64,000 nucleotides of DNA from contig NW_020170507.1 of assembly GCF_000524195.1 (NCBI RefSeq), forward strand, positions 150,768 to 214,767. Reading direction: 5' to 3'. The notes beneath the pieces are model-generated. The model searched no databases. It was not told where the DNA came from and saw only the letters and a list, made by a program, of their open reading frames with translations. The stretch is from Echinococcus granulosus (Eukaryota > Platyhelminthes > Cestoda > Cyclophyllidea > Taeniidae). Both the position numbers and the translations under genes were made by a program. Of this stretch, positions 35,851-47,995 are shown piece by piece. Within the stretch, counting starts at the first letter, position 1. Each line of letters opens with the position of its first letter.

Positions 35851-37024
35851 GTGATTGACAGGGACAAATGGACTTGTCGTATTTCGATCACGGCATCAAA
35901 TAATGTCGATGTTGCGAAATTATACACAAGTTGAGACAATACATGCTATGTCGCCTGAAAGGACCAATGTTAAGAGAGAAAACGATCTATTAAAAGAAAA
36001 CCGCACTTTATTTATCGGAACCAGTGGGTAAATAAAGTACTAGTTTGTATAAAAGTAGGCATAGGCATATTTGACCAAATACTACAAGTTCTCGCCAAGT
36101 CGATATTCTTGGTCATTCAGTTGTATGGAGTCATAAGCTGGTCTTAATAGCCCAAATTTCCATTCTTGAGAGAGAGGAAGCATCCTGTGCTGCAGCTTTA
36201 CCCAAAATCATTCCCTGTGCGTGACCCCCGACAATGAGGATGACAAATTAGGAAAGTAAAAAAGAGGTGAGCGTTGTTCTTAGAGCAAAGCTTAAATAAA
36301 ATGAAGAAGAAACGGCGAATTAGGTTTTCTACATCCGTGTGATATTTATTTGCACATTTTATTAACAAAGGGATATAAATACATTCTGCAGTTTAGCAAT
36401 AAGCATCAGGGGAACCAATTCTATTCCTTATCTTTTTAAACATATTAAGTGGAAGTGTAATCACGAACATGATGTTTGGAAAACAAACAAAAAAATCGGG
36501 TACAGATGCGGGCTTTAAGTAAGTGATTAAAGAAGTTTCGCAAAATTCATAAGAATTTAATAGGACTAACATCTATTTTGCTTCAGCACTCGAGTAACTT
36601 AGAAAAGAATACACGAAAAATAGATAGTTATTAGAAGTTTGAGTGGTGCCCATTAATGGGGAAATAAAGCATATGAATAATGATTTACTTTGAAATAAAA
36701 ACGTACTCGTGGAAAAACACAAAAGTAGATTCCTGGAAAGGACCATCTGAAATTGGGCAACAATGTTTAAACTAAAAGACTAACTCACTTCTTGTAATAC
36801 TAAATTCTGCACACTTAAGAATTCATAATTTGTAAACTAATTCGAAAGTTCTGACGACAGGAAAGTAACTGCAAAGTCAAAAGCCCGAACATTATAAGTG
36901 AATTTAATTCAATTTATGGTGACGCATCACGCACAGAGCCAAGAGAACTAAGAGGATCCTGATCAAAGAAGCGCGCAGAGAGTGCTCGAATAGACAAATG
37001 GCACACACAAAGGTACCGACAGAA

Positions 37025-37034
37025 TATATAAAAG
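37025..37034 (+). promoter_or_regulatory. TATA box of the acidic secreted-protein gene
   Basis: TATATAAAAG lies 48 nt before the ATG, which would give a short 5' UTR of about 20-25 nt. A TATAAAAG also precedes the relic paralogue at 47957-47964. Confidence 0.65.
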
Positions 37035-37081
37035 GTGACAAGAAGTAGAGCAGAAGTCATTGGAGTGCGTTCAGTGTCAAA

Positions 37082-38200
37082 ATGAAAAGCCTATTTTTAT
37101 GGTTATTTTTTGTTAGCATCGTAGCAAAAAGTTATGCAGTGCAAGAACCAAAGGTAAAGATGAAATTGGAAGCTCAAATAGACATACCCGAAATATGTCC
37201 AGGAAATTATAACAGGAACAAAATATGCAATAAAAAGGTAATAGAAACAATAAAAGAAGAAAAGGAATTCGGAAACGAGAAGGATGGATGTAAAAAGAAT
37301 CTGACACAAAAGGAAGAGGATAAAGTAGATGGAGGAAGCGTACAAATTGAAGAGAAGAAACCACAAGAGATAACGAAAGAAGACGAAGGGGAGAGTGAAG
37401 GAGGTGCTGGTGGTGGAGTGATCGGTGGAGGTGTGGAAGGTGAAGTCACCGAGTCACATGGGAGCATTGGCGGCATCACGGAGGGATACGTGCTAATGAC
37501 GGAGTCGGGTGAGGAGGAAGGCGAAGAGGAAGGTGAAGGGGAAGATGAAGACGAGGACGGAGATGAAGACGAAGAGGAGAGTGAAGGAGGTGCTGGTGGT
37601 GGTTTGGTTGGTGGTCATATGGGAAGCCAAAGTTCAAATTTTTCCAATAATTCCTGTTCTTCAAGCAACATTAGCGTTAATACTAATGACGCTAATCACG
37701 GCCACGTCGATTATGATGATGAGCTTGTCGATGATGATAATGACGGTGCTGACGACGTTGATGAGAATATCTCCTTTGATGATCATGGTGACAATATTGA
37801 CTTTGATGTCGATGATAATGACGACGACGGTAACGACAATGCCGATAATGGCGACGACGATGGAGGTCATTTCAAACCTGGATGGATTGCTGGAAATAAT
37901 GAATGGGTGGGCCACGGCTCTCTTGGTGACAATGTCGACGACAATGACGAAGATGATGATGACGATGGGCCATTTAAACCTGGCAGGGTTCCTGGTGGTG
38001 GTCATGGCAAGGGACATGGCCATAATAATAAATGGATCTCCCACTGGTCTAGCGATGACGGCGATGATGATGACGATAATGGTGATGTTGGCCGATTTAA
38101 ACCCGGTCGAATTCCTGGCAGTGGTAGTGGCAAGGGGCATGGCCATAATAATAAATGGAACGTCCACTGGTCCGCTGGTGTTGATGATGATGATGATTAA
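37082..38200 (+). CDS. Secreted Asp/Glu-rich repeat protein (unrecognised family)
   Basis: A single uninterrupted 372-codon frame. Residues 1-19 form a clear signal peptide (MKSLFLWLFFVSIVAKSYA). The mature protein is Lys/Glu-rich with a few Cys. It then has two Gly-rich boxes (ESEGGAGGGVIGG and ESEGGAGGGLVGG), a Glu run, an Asp/Asn-rich part, and three repeats starting FKPG near residues 264, 298 and 339. The last two share FKPGR(V/I)PG and GKGHGHNNKW with HWS after. Acidic runs plus Gly/His repeats suggest a secreted calcium- or matrix-binding protein, but that is inference. The gene is intronless with a TATA box. Its 3' flank is duplicated at 45.7-46.1 kb. Long GAT/GAC and GAG tracts make replication slippage a likely source of length variation. 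Confidence 0.85.
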   Translation: MKSLFLWLFFVSIVAKSYAVQEPKVKMKLEAQIDIPEICPGNYNRNKICNKKVIETIKEEKEFGNEKDGCKKNLTQKEEDKVDGGSVQIEEKKPQEITKEDEGESEGGAGGGVIGGGVEGEVTESHGSIGGITEGYVLMTESGEEEGEEEGEGEDEDEDGDEDEEESEGGAGGGLVGGHMGSQSSNFSNNSCSSSNISVNTNDANHGHVDYDDELVDDDNDGADDVDENISFDDHGDNIDFDVDDNDDDGNDNADNGDDDGGHFKPGWIAGNNEWVGHGSLGDNVDDNDEDDDDDGPFKPGRVPGGGHGKGHGHNNKWISHWSSDDGDDDDDNGDVGRFKPGRIPGSGSGKGHGHNNKWNVHWSAGVDDDDD

Positions 38201-38204
38201 GCTG

Positions 38205-38640
38205 TTCCTGATATCTATTAATCCTACTTTAGATTGGACGTCAAAATTTATCGTGTAATCTTATTCACACCATTTTAACCCCTCTGCTTTCCGATTATCC
38301 TCATGTATCTACTTGCTACTCCATTTCATATACACTGTTGACCCCGTGTAATTTGTCTACAAAGAATAAGTCTGATCGCGAAATGTAATTTGCATTATTA
38401 TTCTCTAATAATGATTGGAGTGCATTCATTATGGGAATATGATTAGGCTGCTCGTAAGTATTTAATACTTCTTGTATGTCTAGCTATTAGGACTTTAAAA
38501 ATTGGGGTAAAATTTGTTGCACACAGGAACGACTGTTTTTAGGAATGTGTAAATATAATAGTACTGATAAAGTTCTATTAATTTGTGAATGATTTTGTCC
38601 TGCAATAGAAATATATGCTGTCCTCTCTAGATCGCAATAT
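38205..38640. repeat. 3' flank of the acidic gene, duplicated at 45.69-46.10 kb
   Basis: Shared stretches in the same order: TGTTGAC(C/T)C(C/T)GTGT near 38336 and 45769, then ACTTTA(A/C)AAA near 38494 and 45965, then TTTAGGAA(T/A)GT near 38539 and 46011. The similarity starts around the last codons of the gene (GGTG(T/A)TGATG) and fades by about 38640. Confidence 0.6.
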
Positions 38641-38699
38641 CCTAAGTACTTTTACTTGTTTTTAGGACAGATATTTTGCTGTTGTAAATAGTTCGATAT

Positions 38700-40680
38700 T
38701 CTGTAAGAATTTTGTGCAAATTGCATTTTCACTCAACTTATAAATAATCGTAACAACCGCTTGAAGATGTGAAATGCTTTGCTGCTTAATTTCTCCAGGT
38801 TTGTATTATTATAACTGCTGCAAACCACGTCATTTCTCTTGGGTGTTGCCCCATTCTCCTTCCCCTTCTACAGCGAAGAATAGATAACGATGCGAATGTT
38901 TGAGAATATACAAGGTCTTTGAAATGACACAATGTACTACTGATTCTTGAGATTCCTGTAGGTGGTGCCTGCAACAAGCCACTGATAAAAAGAGAAAACT
39001 GAAACCTGTCCAGAACCTCAATTTCACAATCAATATACGAGTAGCAAAATCATACTATGGGAGAAAGTAATCTTTATAGAAGGTTTATCAGTTATAAATT
39101 TTTTAAACCGTCACGCATTTAGAAAATATCGCATTTTGTGTAAATTCGGCAGGCAGTATAAATTAATTAAATCGCTGTTTCCTCGAAGAAAATAACTCAA
39201 AACATAACCTTCAAACCAGGTAGTAGATTATTCGTAATTTACGTGGTGTACAGGAGAACAGGAGTTGAAGCATTTCACTGGTAAAAGTAATTAGTCGGAC
39301 ATGATGTTTGAACATCTGTTTGATAGTCATCTCAGTCACCGCTGTATGAGAAGTGGCAATAACAGATGCATCACACAAGAGGTTCCAATGCATGCAATCA
39401 GTTGCACAACCATCTAAGATTGGAATGATCATTTATTTCATCAGAAATTCACACTAATGCAAGAGAAAACTTTACGAGGTTTTAGCAGTGGTGCTACCAG
39501 TGGCGGAGAGCTCTCGACTTCTGCTGGTCATTCACCAAGTAGTTCCAGTAGTGCCATCATTATTTTGGCACAAAATTCACCAGCCTGTTGGGGTACGTAT
39601 TACTGTAAAGTGCTTTAAAACCGTAACAGTTGTGTTAGTTTTAATTAGCGGTTGTTAAACAGCGCTATGCAACCATTTTGCCCTTAAGTTAATTTTGCGT
39701 AAAACCTTACAATTTTACAAATTTATCGATGGTAATTTGAGGATTACTCGAAACGCCGAAAGGCTAGCGTTATAGAAGAGGAGGTAAAGAGGAGGCAAAT
39801 TTCGTACAAATAACTTTATGGTGTGTCAAATCAAATGAGAGAATGTAGAGGGAACCACTATTAGCACTTGCCTCTGTGTACTTTCAACTCTCGATACGTA
39901 CAAACAAGCCTCATACTTCGCCTGTTTTAGTTCTGTAATAAATCAAAAGTGAATGTTCACACGTTGATTTGATTTACTTACTCATTTATGGCAAAACAGG
40001 AGATTTCTAAAATCACATACCAGTACAAGTTAAAATGACATGAAAGCTTTTGCACAGGAATAACAAAAACAATAAAATAGGTTTAGGGGCTGAAATGGTT
40101 CAGTAAAGCTCATGTATCTCCACAGTGCGAAAAAACAGAAGCTACATGTGCTATCGTTAAGTTCCCTAAAATGACGATACAGAATAGAGTTTTTTTAGCT
40201 GTAGAGGTGCCCAAAGATTCACACTTTTAAATACATTTGATTTAGGGCTCTCTTGTACACCAACTGTTACTTGGAGCTTAATCGTATCGTCATTGATTTT
40301 GTCAGTGAATTTGGTACGTTATGAGGCTTCCGCACTTCTGGACGGGTCTACTTGGTGCCCCTGCCTGTCAATGATCCCACTGAATGACGCTATATAAATT
40401 CATTAGGAAAAGAATGCGTAGAATATCGTCCACCATCACGGTGCCTTCTGGTAAATGATTAGCGTATCAAATAGCTCTTTTAGAAAGAACGCTTTGACTT
40501 TAATGCAAAGATTTTAGGTTTTGAACTGAATATGTTGTTCTTTTGGCGCCAACAGGAATGGTAAGTGTAGCAACTATTTGAATGTAGCTTTTAGGCCAGG
40601 AGCATTCATTAAAAATGTACCTCTTATCGAAGGCCCCCATCAATCTCCGAAGGAGTTGATTGCTATGAACGTCCATTTTC
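38700..40680. other. No supportable gene
   Basis: AT-rich with short frames only. A sequence TGGCGCCAACAGG at about 40545 resembles a tRNA-Lys-type primer site but lies outside the flanking repeats of the gypsy relic. Confidence 0.5.
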
Positions 40681-40687
40681 CTAATTT

Positions 40688-40800
40688 TTCTGTTTCCTTT
40701 TCCAAATACTCCCAATAAGGATGTTCCTACTCAACCAATCTGCTTATTCCAAAGGAATAAAGTCGAGGGAGGAGGAGATAAGTACTAAACCTATCATAAT
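40688..40800 (+). repeat. Left flanking repeat of the gypsy relic (possible LTR remnant)
   Basis: Shares TGTTTCCTTTTC(C/T)AAATACT(C/T)CCA and ATTCCAAAGGA with 44184-44297, about 3.5 kb apart and in the same orientation. The similarity ends near 40800, so if these are LTRs much of each is lost. Confidence 0.5.
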
Positions 40801-43800
40801 GCTGACAGTGGCAGCAAATCTCAACTCTCATGATCGATTTGGGTTTCAAAGGATGATTTAAAACTGCCAAATTGAACTCCTGGCTCAACTATTGACGTCA
40901 GGAGCACTCCGGAACCTCCACCGCTATAGAAGCAAAAATCACCCCGGACACCGATTTTAAACATTGTTGCGTTCCTTTATCTCAACTAATCATTGAGCAG
41001 AAATAGCAGACACCTGCCAGAGGGTTCTTTCGTCGGACCAGAAAACGAAGAAAGACGACAGGGAGTACGATAAGAACCTCCAACTTCTATCATGAGGAGC
41101 TTTCCGTGGCTCGCCTCCAAACAGAGTCGCTGGACCTGAAACCATCCAGTTTAGACAAGAGTTCGACGGCTCATTATGGCTGGGAGACTTTATGGCACAA
41201 ATTCGAACTCCCTCAGCCGGCTGACGAAGTTCGCAACCAAGAAGAGTCAGGAGCTGCTTACGGTCCCATGCTACAACAACCACAATAGGCACCCAAACCC
41301 AAAATCCGCATGTAGTGATCCTCCGCGTAATACCCAAAATTTGACTTTAATGCATTCTTGCAAAACACAACCAAACTAGAGGGGCATTCATACAATACCC
41401 CCCTAAACTTTTGCCCGATGGTAATTATTCAGTCCTTGCCCACACGATTAGAATAGTTCCACAATCTAGCAGATTAAGTTCTGCAGAAGAAAGGGAGATG
41501 GTGGTGGAAAGAGCGGCATAGCTAAGGGTCTGCATAGGTAAATGGACCTGCATAGCAAAATCTATTACATACTCAGAACTGGCTTATGACGTGATCCATG
41601 GCATTGATTTTCTACGAAACAATAAAGTCGTCTTGAATTTTGTGCAGGTTGCCTTATCAGTCTACAAGACATTAAAGTCAGTGCACCTTTTTTCGGTGCC
41701 GAAGGAAGAGGTTGATGACATTTGCAATGCCTTCTTCGAGGCCGTAGCTGTACCCAAGAACAACCTAGATGACCTCTAAGCACAGCTAACTCACAGCACC
41801 GACAACAATAGAAAATAACTTCTCGAGCTACTGCTTAAGTAAGCCAATATATTCTCATGGGAAGGGGCTAGGCTTAAACGAACCAGTAATCTGGAGCATA
41901 CGATGACATCGACGACCTATCTGGCAATCGCTCAGTAGAATACTACTTCCTCATAAAAGAAGTAAACCGCCTGGTCTATGAGATGGTCAGAGACGAGATC
42001 AAACTGGTTCTCCACGATAAATCTAAAGTCAGGAAAATGGAAGTAGCAGAAACGGACAGAGAATACGCCTTCCATATTACCAAAGGGGCTTTATGACTTC
42101 CAGGCAACGCCTTTTGGATTATGTAATGTAGTGCCCAACTTTCAAACCCCAATGCAAACCACATTAATTATAATATTCCCCAAACATTGTGTAATATACC
42201 CAACCGACGTCCTCGTCTTCGGTAGAGATATTTGAGAGCTTAACGCAAACCTGAGGCGTGATGGACCAACTGTGAGGTGCGAGGTTGTCTTTGAACCCAC
42301 AGAAGTGCCTATTTCTGCTGTGGTTAGTCAACTTCATGGGCCATACTGTCACTTCAAGCGAAAATAAGTCACCGGTGACAGTACAAAGCAAGCGAGTACC
42401 TGGTCAATACCATTTATTTAGAGGAAACGTCGTAGCTCCCTGAGCGTGACAGGTTACTACAGACATTTTGTTGAAGATTTTACTACGATCTCAAGCCCAC
42501 TACATAAAATGATGGAAAAGCAGGCCAAAAGAATTTGAAATGGAGGAAAAACATGGAAAGCGTTGGCCGAACTAAAGCGATTGCTCTGCTCCTCACCAGT
42601 TCTAGCCTCACCATTTTGTGCTGGATTCTGAAGCTAGTAATACCGTGGTGGGCGGTGAACCCTCACAAAGGGACAAGAAAGAAAAGGAAAAATTCATTGC
42701 TTACGCAAGTGCCAAACCCAATAAAAATAGTAAACCGAAAAATACAACATAATGTGAGCTGTTTATTGTCCCACAATAATTAGACACCTCAGACAATACC
42801 AGATGGCGGACCATCAGACTCTCACCCGGTTAAAACCGCTAAAGACCATAGACCGTTTGGTTGTACGCTGGTACGAGGAACTGCAGCAGTACGATTACGT
42901 GGTATAGTACAGAAAAGGTGATACGTATAATGATGGAGATGCTCTGTCTCCCAGAACAGTAGTACAAAATTTTTGAGTGAGCTTACTAAACATAGTTGGT
43001 GTAATGTGCAGAGCACTGGCTACGATACAGCCCTCTAATAGGACAAGCTCTTTACATCCTCTTATAAACTCACAGAGGAAGAGATGACCCAGAAGAGCAA
43101 GACGGCCAGAATGTTCGAAACTCGCTCTAGAGGGTGAGGTTCTATGACACCAAGAAGGCGTTAGGACTCCCAAGCGCCTAATGGTCCAACAATCATTAAT
43201 ACAAAAAATTATTTTAGAGTTTCATGAGCAACTGGGTCACGGGAGTGAAAGGAAGATGCTAGACGTCTCGAGCAGGAGATGCTAGTGGCTTTTGCTCAGT
43301 CCAGACATACTTTATTTTTACCTAGCCTGCGTTACCCACAACAACCTTAAAGGGCTCTACCCCACAGTGATCTCACTACTGTAAGGGAAAGAGCAGGTAT
43401 TAACAGCATGGGTCCTTCACCACCCACCACGAGAGGGGGTCCATATATTCTAGACACGGTAAACTGCTTCGTGAAAGCAGCCAAGGCTGAATCTATGAAC
43501 ACAAAAACTCTGAAACGGTAACTTCAATTTTCTTTTGTCAGTAAATTTGCCAAGACAAAGTGTTTGAAACAGCGAATAGCGATCAGAGCGCTAATTTTGG
43601 TAGCCGACCCTTTGCTGAGCCATGCAGGACCTTCCGGATTTCCAATAGACACGACTCCTGGCCATCCCCAAGGCAATGGATAGGTGCAATGAAGGTATTA
43701 CACTCTGATTGGACCGATTAGGGCTTTTACTAAGGAAACACAACCGGAGCATTGGTATTAAAACTCGGATAATGCTTTCTTACTTGTAGGGCTACAGTCC

Positions 43801-44183
43801 ATACATCAACCGGAATTTCAACAATCAAGATTCTCACAGGACTTAGAATGAGAGTATGTTCCGACATCTTAACAAACAAGGTTGTAGCGATCAGCAGTAT
43901 CCCTAAATAAGTACTGTGACAGAAAGAGGCATAAGAAAACTTACAACTTTGCACGCAAACATTCACGACTTTCTTATGTCAGGCAGAAATATTGCAACAA
44001 ACACAATCACCTCAAGTTCCATCACCAAGGAGCAAAGAGGCATTTCAAGTGACGAAAGTCACCACACAAATAAATTACCTCGTCTGAAACACAAAACTCC
44101 GATTTCAACTAATCACAGCTCATCACAACAAGATGCGTCCGTAAAAAAAAGAACAAGTGTATTCAGCGCGTGCATTTTTTAAT

Positions 44184-44297
44184 GTTTCCTTTTCTAAATA
44201 CTTCCAGTAAAATGATGCCCCTATTTAGTAGGTCTGCGCATTCCAAAGGACTGAAGGCCAAGGTGAAAAGGCTAAACGCTGAACCCATCACAGCAAC
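44184..44297 (+). repeat. Right flanking repeat of the gypsy relic (possible LTR remnant)
   Basis: Partner of 40688-40800, beginning TGTTTCCTTTTCTAAATACT and ending near AACCCATCA. Confidence 0.5.
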
Positions 44298-44999
44298 TAA
44301 TTAAAGTACATAAAGAAACACTTCAACAAATTAAAATCCAACCCTAATGTTCAAGCAGCTAAATATTTGGAACAAGAAAACAGTTTCGAGGTGATGTCGA
44401 ATCGGACTACCATGTGGTAGAATCGAAGTAAATAACCTGCGGATGACTAATTCGCCTATTTCTTAGAGTGGATGCATACACTGGTTTTAATCCATTTGAC
44501 CTCGACAAATTTTTATATATCTTGTTCTCAGACCCATTCCCTTAAAAAACCCTTTTGTAACTGGATCCAGTATTTACAACTAGAATTCGACCTCAAACGA
44601 CTGAATATAACTTATTATCTGGACATCATAAACTAGTCAAAACACATTGATTCCTGACGTGTCCAACTGTTTCCAGTGCTACTTTGGTACCATAGTGGAT
44701 CCTGAACAGATATTCCAGAAAAGGCACCGCTGTAAACGATGTTTTCATTGGCTTTCAGAAGGAAAGTGAGAACATGATAACTTAATTTAAAGCCATTTAT
44801 CAACTTTTGTGTAATTTTACCTTGCATCAGAATAAGAAATTTTAATCCTAACTGAAAAATATTTGCCATCTCAAAATTTAAGCCATTGAATGTTATGTGG
44901 AAGAGGTTATAAACTACTCGAAGGTAGTTATAAAGCATAGCGCGAGTTTAAAATAGTGCTGGTGGAAGTTAGGAAAATTTTTAACATTAGTCTATCGGG

Positions 45000-45690
45000 A
45001 ATATGGCTGGTAAAACTCAAGGACATGCTTAACTTTTACCATTCTGATGTAAACTTAAATTGAGATTTAAATGTGTAGGCACCTAAACATAAAATCTGGC
45101 ATTGACACAGAGAAATTCACTGCTTAAAAGAGTGTGAATAAAACAGATACCGTAGTATTTCAAGGATTTTTTGTAGAGTTTAAAATCTTTGGACATTAAA
45201 TGCACACGTGTAGATGTGAACGTAACAAAACCATTAAATATCCCTCCTGATAGATAAATATCTCGTCAATGGATTTGTATTAGAACTGTTGAGAATTGTG
45301 GAAGTTCCTTCTCCACTAGTTTCGTGCCGGGAGAGGTAAACGTGATTTCATGCTGTTATTCTAAACCTGACGAGAGTGGATGAGTCTGTGTGAAGTGCTT
45401 CTGTTGCGTCTTAGCTCCTGTTCGTTACATCAGCTCTCGAGATGGAAACGCACCAATGAGTGGGCTTGCAGCTACGTGGGACTCGAAGCGTAAAAAAGTG
45501 TAGCACATAAGTCGTCAGGGGGGCTGTCAAGTAAGATTGCACACTGGCATTCCCTTTGGTGCCCTTCTCTTCGCCAGGAATTGCGTGCTTATTGTGCCTC
45601 GTCTACTCATTTACTAGAGCCACTTCTTGCGGCACAGGTCCCTTGCTTTATGGAGGTGGTGATGGTGTGAAAATCTAGATCTCTCTAGTA
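45000..45690. repeat. Repeat family B, copy 2
   Basis: Aligns with 46330-47122 (for example AATATCTCGTCAATGGATTTG near 45261 against AATTTCTCGTTAATGGATTA near 46651, and GTCAGCTCTCGAAATAGAAG at 46821 against the same region near 45430). It runs directly into the duplicated 3' flank of the acidic gene. Confidence 0.7.
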
Positions 45691-46100
45691 ATCTCATTCA
45701 AGTAATTTCCACTCTCATCTCTTTTACAATCCCCTGCATCTATTCGCTATTTCTTTCTTTCCAAGCTGTTGACTCTGTGTGATTTTCCCAATAATAACTA
45801 TCATGTATATACTCGGTAGTGTTTTTGTTAACGAAGGTTAAATCTGACGGTGCAGTCAAAATGCATCGTTATTCTTTAATCAGGTTTCAAGCATAATTCA
45901 TTGTGGAAATGTAATTCGGCTGTTTGTATATCTTTGATAATCCTTGACGGGTCCGGTTACTAAGACTTTACAAAAAGAAGGAAAATTTGCTCTACACGAG
46001 AATGATGGCTTTAGGAAAGTATAGATATAACAATGCTTCTTTTAACCCATAAATTTATAAATTATGCTATCACGTAATTTAGATATATGCCATTTTCCTT
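45650..46100. pseudogene. Remnant of an acidic-gene paralogue: 3' flank only
   Basis: Immediately after family-B sequence comes GGTGGTGATGGTGTGA, similar to the last codons of the 37.1-kb gene, and then its 3' flank. The ~2 kb that separates family B from the gene end at 35.8-38.2 kb, including the whole coding body, is absent here. This is best explained by duplication of a B-gene-flank unit followed by deletion. Confidence 0.5.
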
Positions 46101-46329
46101 GAATTGCAACTCTTCAAACTCTCTTACTTATGCTGAGGGGGGAAATACAATGCTATATGAAAGGGGTCGTAAACTACACAAGGATACTCACAAAGCGAAA
46201 TGCATGTTTAAAGAGAGCTGAGCCTGCTTTACAGCACACGGTAGCTAATACCTATCAATGTGAATGATTGAGGGGGATCAAATCTTCAACTTGCATTATA
46301 GGGAATTTAGAGCAATTACTAACATCGGT

Positions 46330-47122
46330 TTTGAGGAAATATGACTCTTAAAACTTTAGGCAATGTTTTCCCCATACATTTAATATGAACTTTAATGAAA
46401 GAGTCTCTAAAATTTTCTTAATTGCACAAGCACATGGATTTGAAATGGGCATCCACATAAAGAGAAACAAATTGCTAAGATAAGCATGAATGAAACAGTT
46501 GTCATTGCAGTTCACAGAATTTCAGTGGTGATGTTGTTAAGATTTTACAGAATTTCAATTATCCAGAAAGCCTTTGACAAACATACGACAGTAAATACAC
46601 GCCGAGATGTGAAAATAACTAAACTCTTCAGCTTCGCCCATAATATACTAAATTTCTCGTTAATGGATTAGTACAAGAGGTGTTAGGAGTTTGAAAGCAC
46701 TTTTGAAACTAATTTCATACTAGGAGAAGTATGCGCGATTCCATATAATTATTCTGAATCAAAATTGAATGCCTGAGTCAGTACAAAGTGCTGCTATTGC
46801 TTCTTAGCTCTGGTTGGCTACGTCAGCTCTCGAAATAGAAGCGCGTTATTTGAGCAGGCTCGCATTTACGTGAGACTTGAAGCGAAAAGCAGTGTCACAC
46901 GTGAGTCGTCGAGGGGGTTGGCAGGTGGGATTGCACATAAGCAGCGCTTCCAATGTCTTTTGCTTCGCCAAGGCACCAACCATATCATGAATTATGTGCA
47001 CACTTAGCATGCATAATCTCAGAATTCACGACAGGCACTTCATGGGGCACTGATCACCTTCTTAGTAGAGCTGGTGAACGAGGTAGTAGCATTCCCTTAT
47101 TGCTAAGCTGGCTTGTCTTTGT
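46330..47122. repeat. Repeat family B, copy 3, running into a scaffold gap
   Basis: Same order of landmarks as copy 2, extended at its right end by CATTCCCTTATTGCTAAGCT, which matches 35810-35840 in copy 1. The copy stops at the N run. Confidence 0.7.
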
Positions 47123-47222
47123 NNNNNNNNNNNNNNNNNNNNNNNNNNNNNNNNNNNNNNNNNNNNNNNNNNNNNNNNNNNNNNNNNNNNNNNNNNNNNN
47201 NNNNNNNNNNNNNNNNNNNNNN
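47123..47222. other. Scaffold gap (100 N)
   Basis: Exactly 100 N, flanked on both sides by family-B sequence, so the assembly probably failed on the repeat. Confidence 0.99.
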
Positions 47223-47470
47223 CTTCTACGGGCATTAACGTACCACCAACTCCAGCATAAAGTTTCCCACCCCACACATGGGTCTTCGAGGGGTCTGCCA
47301 ATCAGACTAGCAGACAGGCAGCACTTCCAATGCCTTTCGCTTCACCAAGGCATCAAATCTCATTGCAAATTATGTACATGCTCATTGTATATCATCTCAG
47401 AATTTGCTGGGCACTCCTCTTATAGTAGAGGTCTCCTGCTTATGAAGATGATATCTGAGACAACTCACTG
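47223..47470. repeat. Repeat family B, copy 4 (partial)
   Basis: Begins at the gap edge. CTTCCAATGCCTTTCGCTTC and ACCAAGGCATCAAAT match the middle of copies 1-3. Confidence 0.6.
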
Positions 47471-47995
47471 CCTTTATGTTAGATTGGAATTGTATTGCGC
47501 TGTTGTCAGATCCAAAAGACCACGCAGAATGGAATGGAATGACAATAGAATGAGAAAAGCAAATCAAACAATTAACCATTATTGAGAACAGGCTTTTATT
47601 TACAGTTTCTGTAATAAAAAACCCTTGATAAATGAAGACAAAATTACGTAGGACTAAACTTTTGAAACTTTCTAAGCAAACAGTTTTCCAATTATGGAAC
47701 TTAAAAAACTCACTGCTTGTGACAGGAATTCATACAAATCATTTTTATTAACAAACAACCAAACAAGCACACAATCCAGAAATCTGACTAAAATGGTGAA
47801 AAAAATTCTAAATGGAAAGAACAATATGTGGAATTAAGGCGGTTAGATTAGGAAGCTGATCTAAGGGGCCTGGTCTTATTCTGGAGTGACACATCTCAAA
47901 AAGTGGTGAATTTAAGTTAATTTACAGGGAGCAGCGCAAACTGCACAATAAACCTTTATAAAAGTAACAACAAGAAGGCTGAAGAAGGGGGTTGG

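Larger units (their letters stand above)
40688..44297 (+). mobile_element. Decayed Ty3/gypsy LTR retrotransposon
   Basis: Pol motifs appear in the correct order on the plus strand, in changing frames with many stops. VIHGIDFLRNN (41591) is the protease-RT linker, and ELLLK-stop-ANIFSWEG follows (41825). KMEVAETDRE (42034) and GLYDFQATPFGLCNV (about 42085) are reverse transcriptase, with a broken YxDD-type box YPTDVLVF (42200). GYYRHFVEDF (42452) is the RT thumb, KFIAYASAK the RNase H, and RWYEELQQYDYVV (about 42868) its tether. EFHEQLGHG (43217) is the integrase zinc region, MGPSPPTTRGGPYILDT (43408) the integrase core, and DTTPGHPQGNG (about 43650) its end. An internal deletion removed part of the RT fingers. 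Imperfect ~113-bp direct repeats at 40688-40800 and 44184-44297 may be LTR remnants. It cannot be active. Confidence 0.85.

Noticed and set aside
37207..38167. Long antisense and shifted frames over the acidic gene (Ile/Val-rich, Met/Thr-rich)
   Set aside because: Expected by-products of GAT/GAC and GAG repeats; only the sense frame has a signal peptide.
40545..40560. TGGCGCCAACAGG resembling a tRNA-Lys primer-binding site
   Set aside because: Lies ~140 bp to the left of the left flanking repeat of the gypsy relic, outside the element, with no LTR end beside it.
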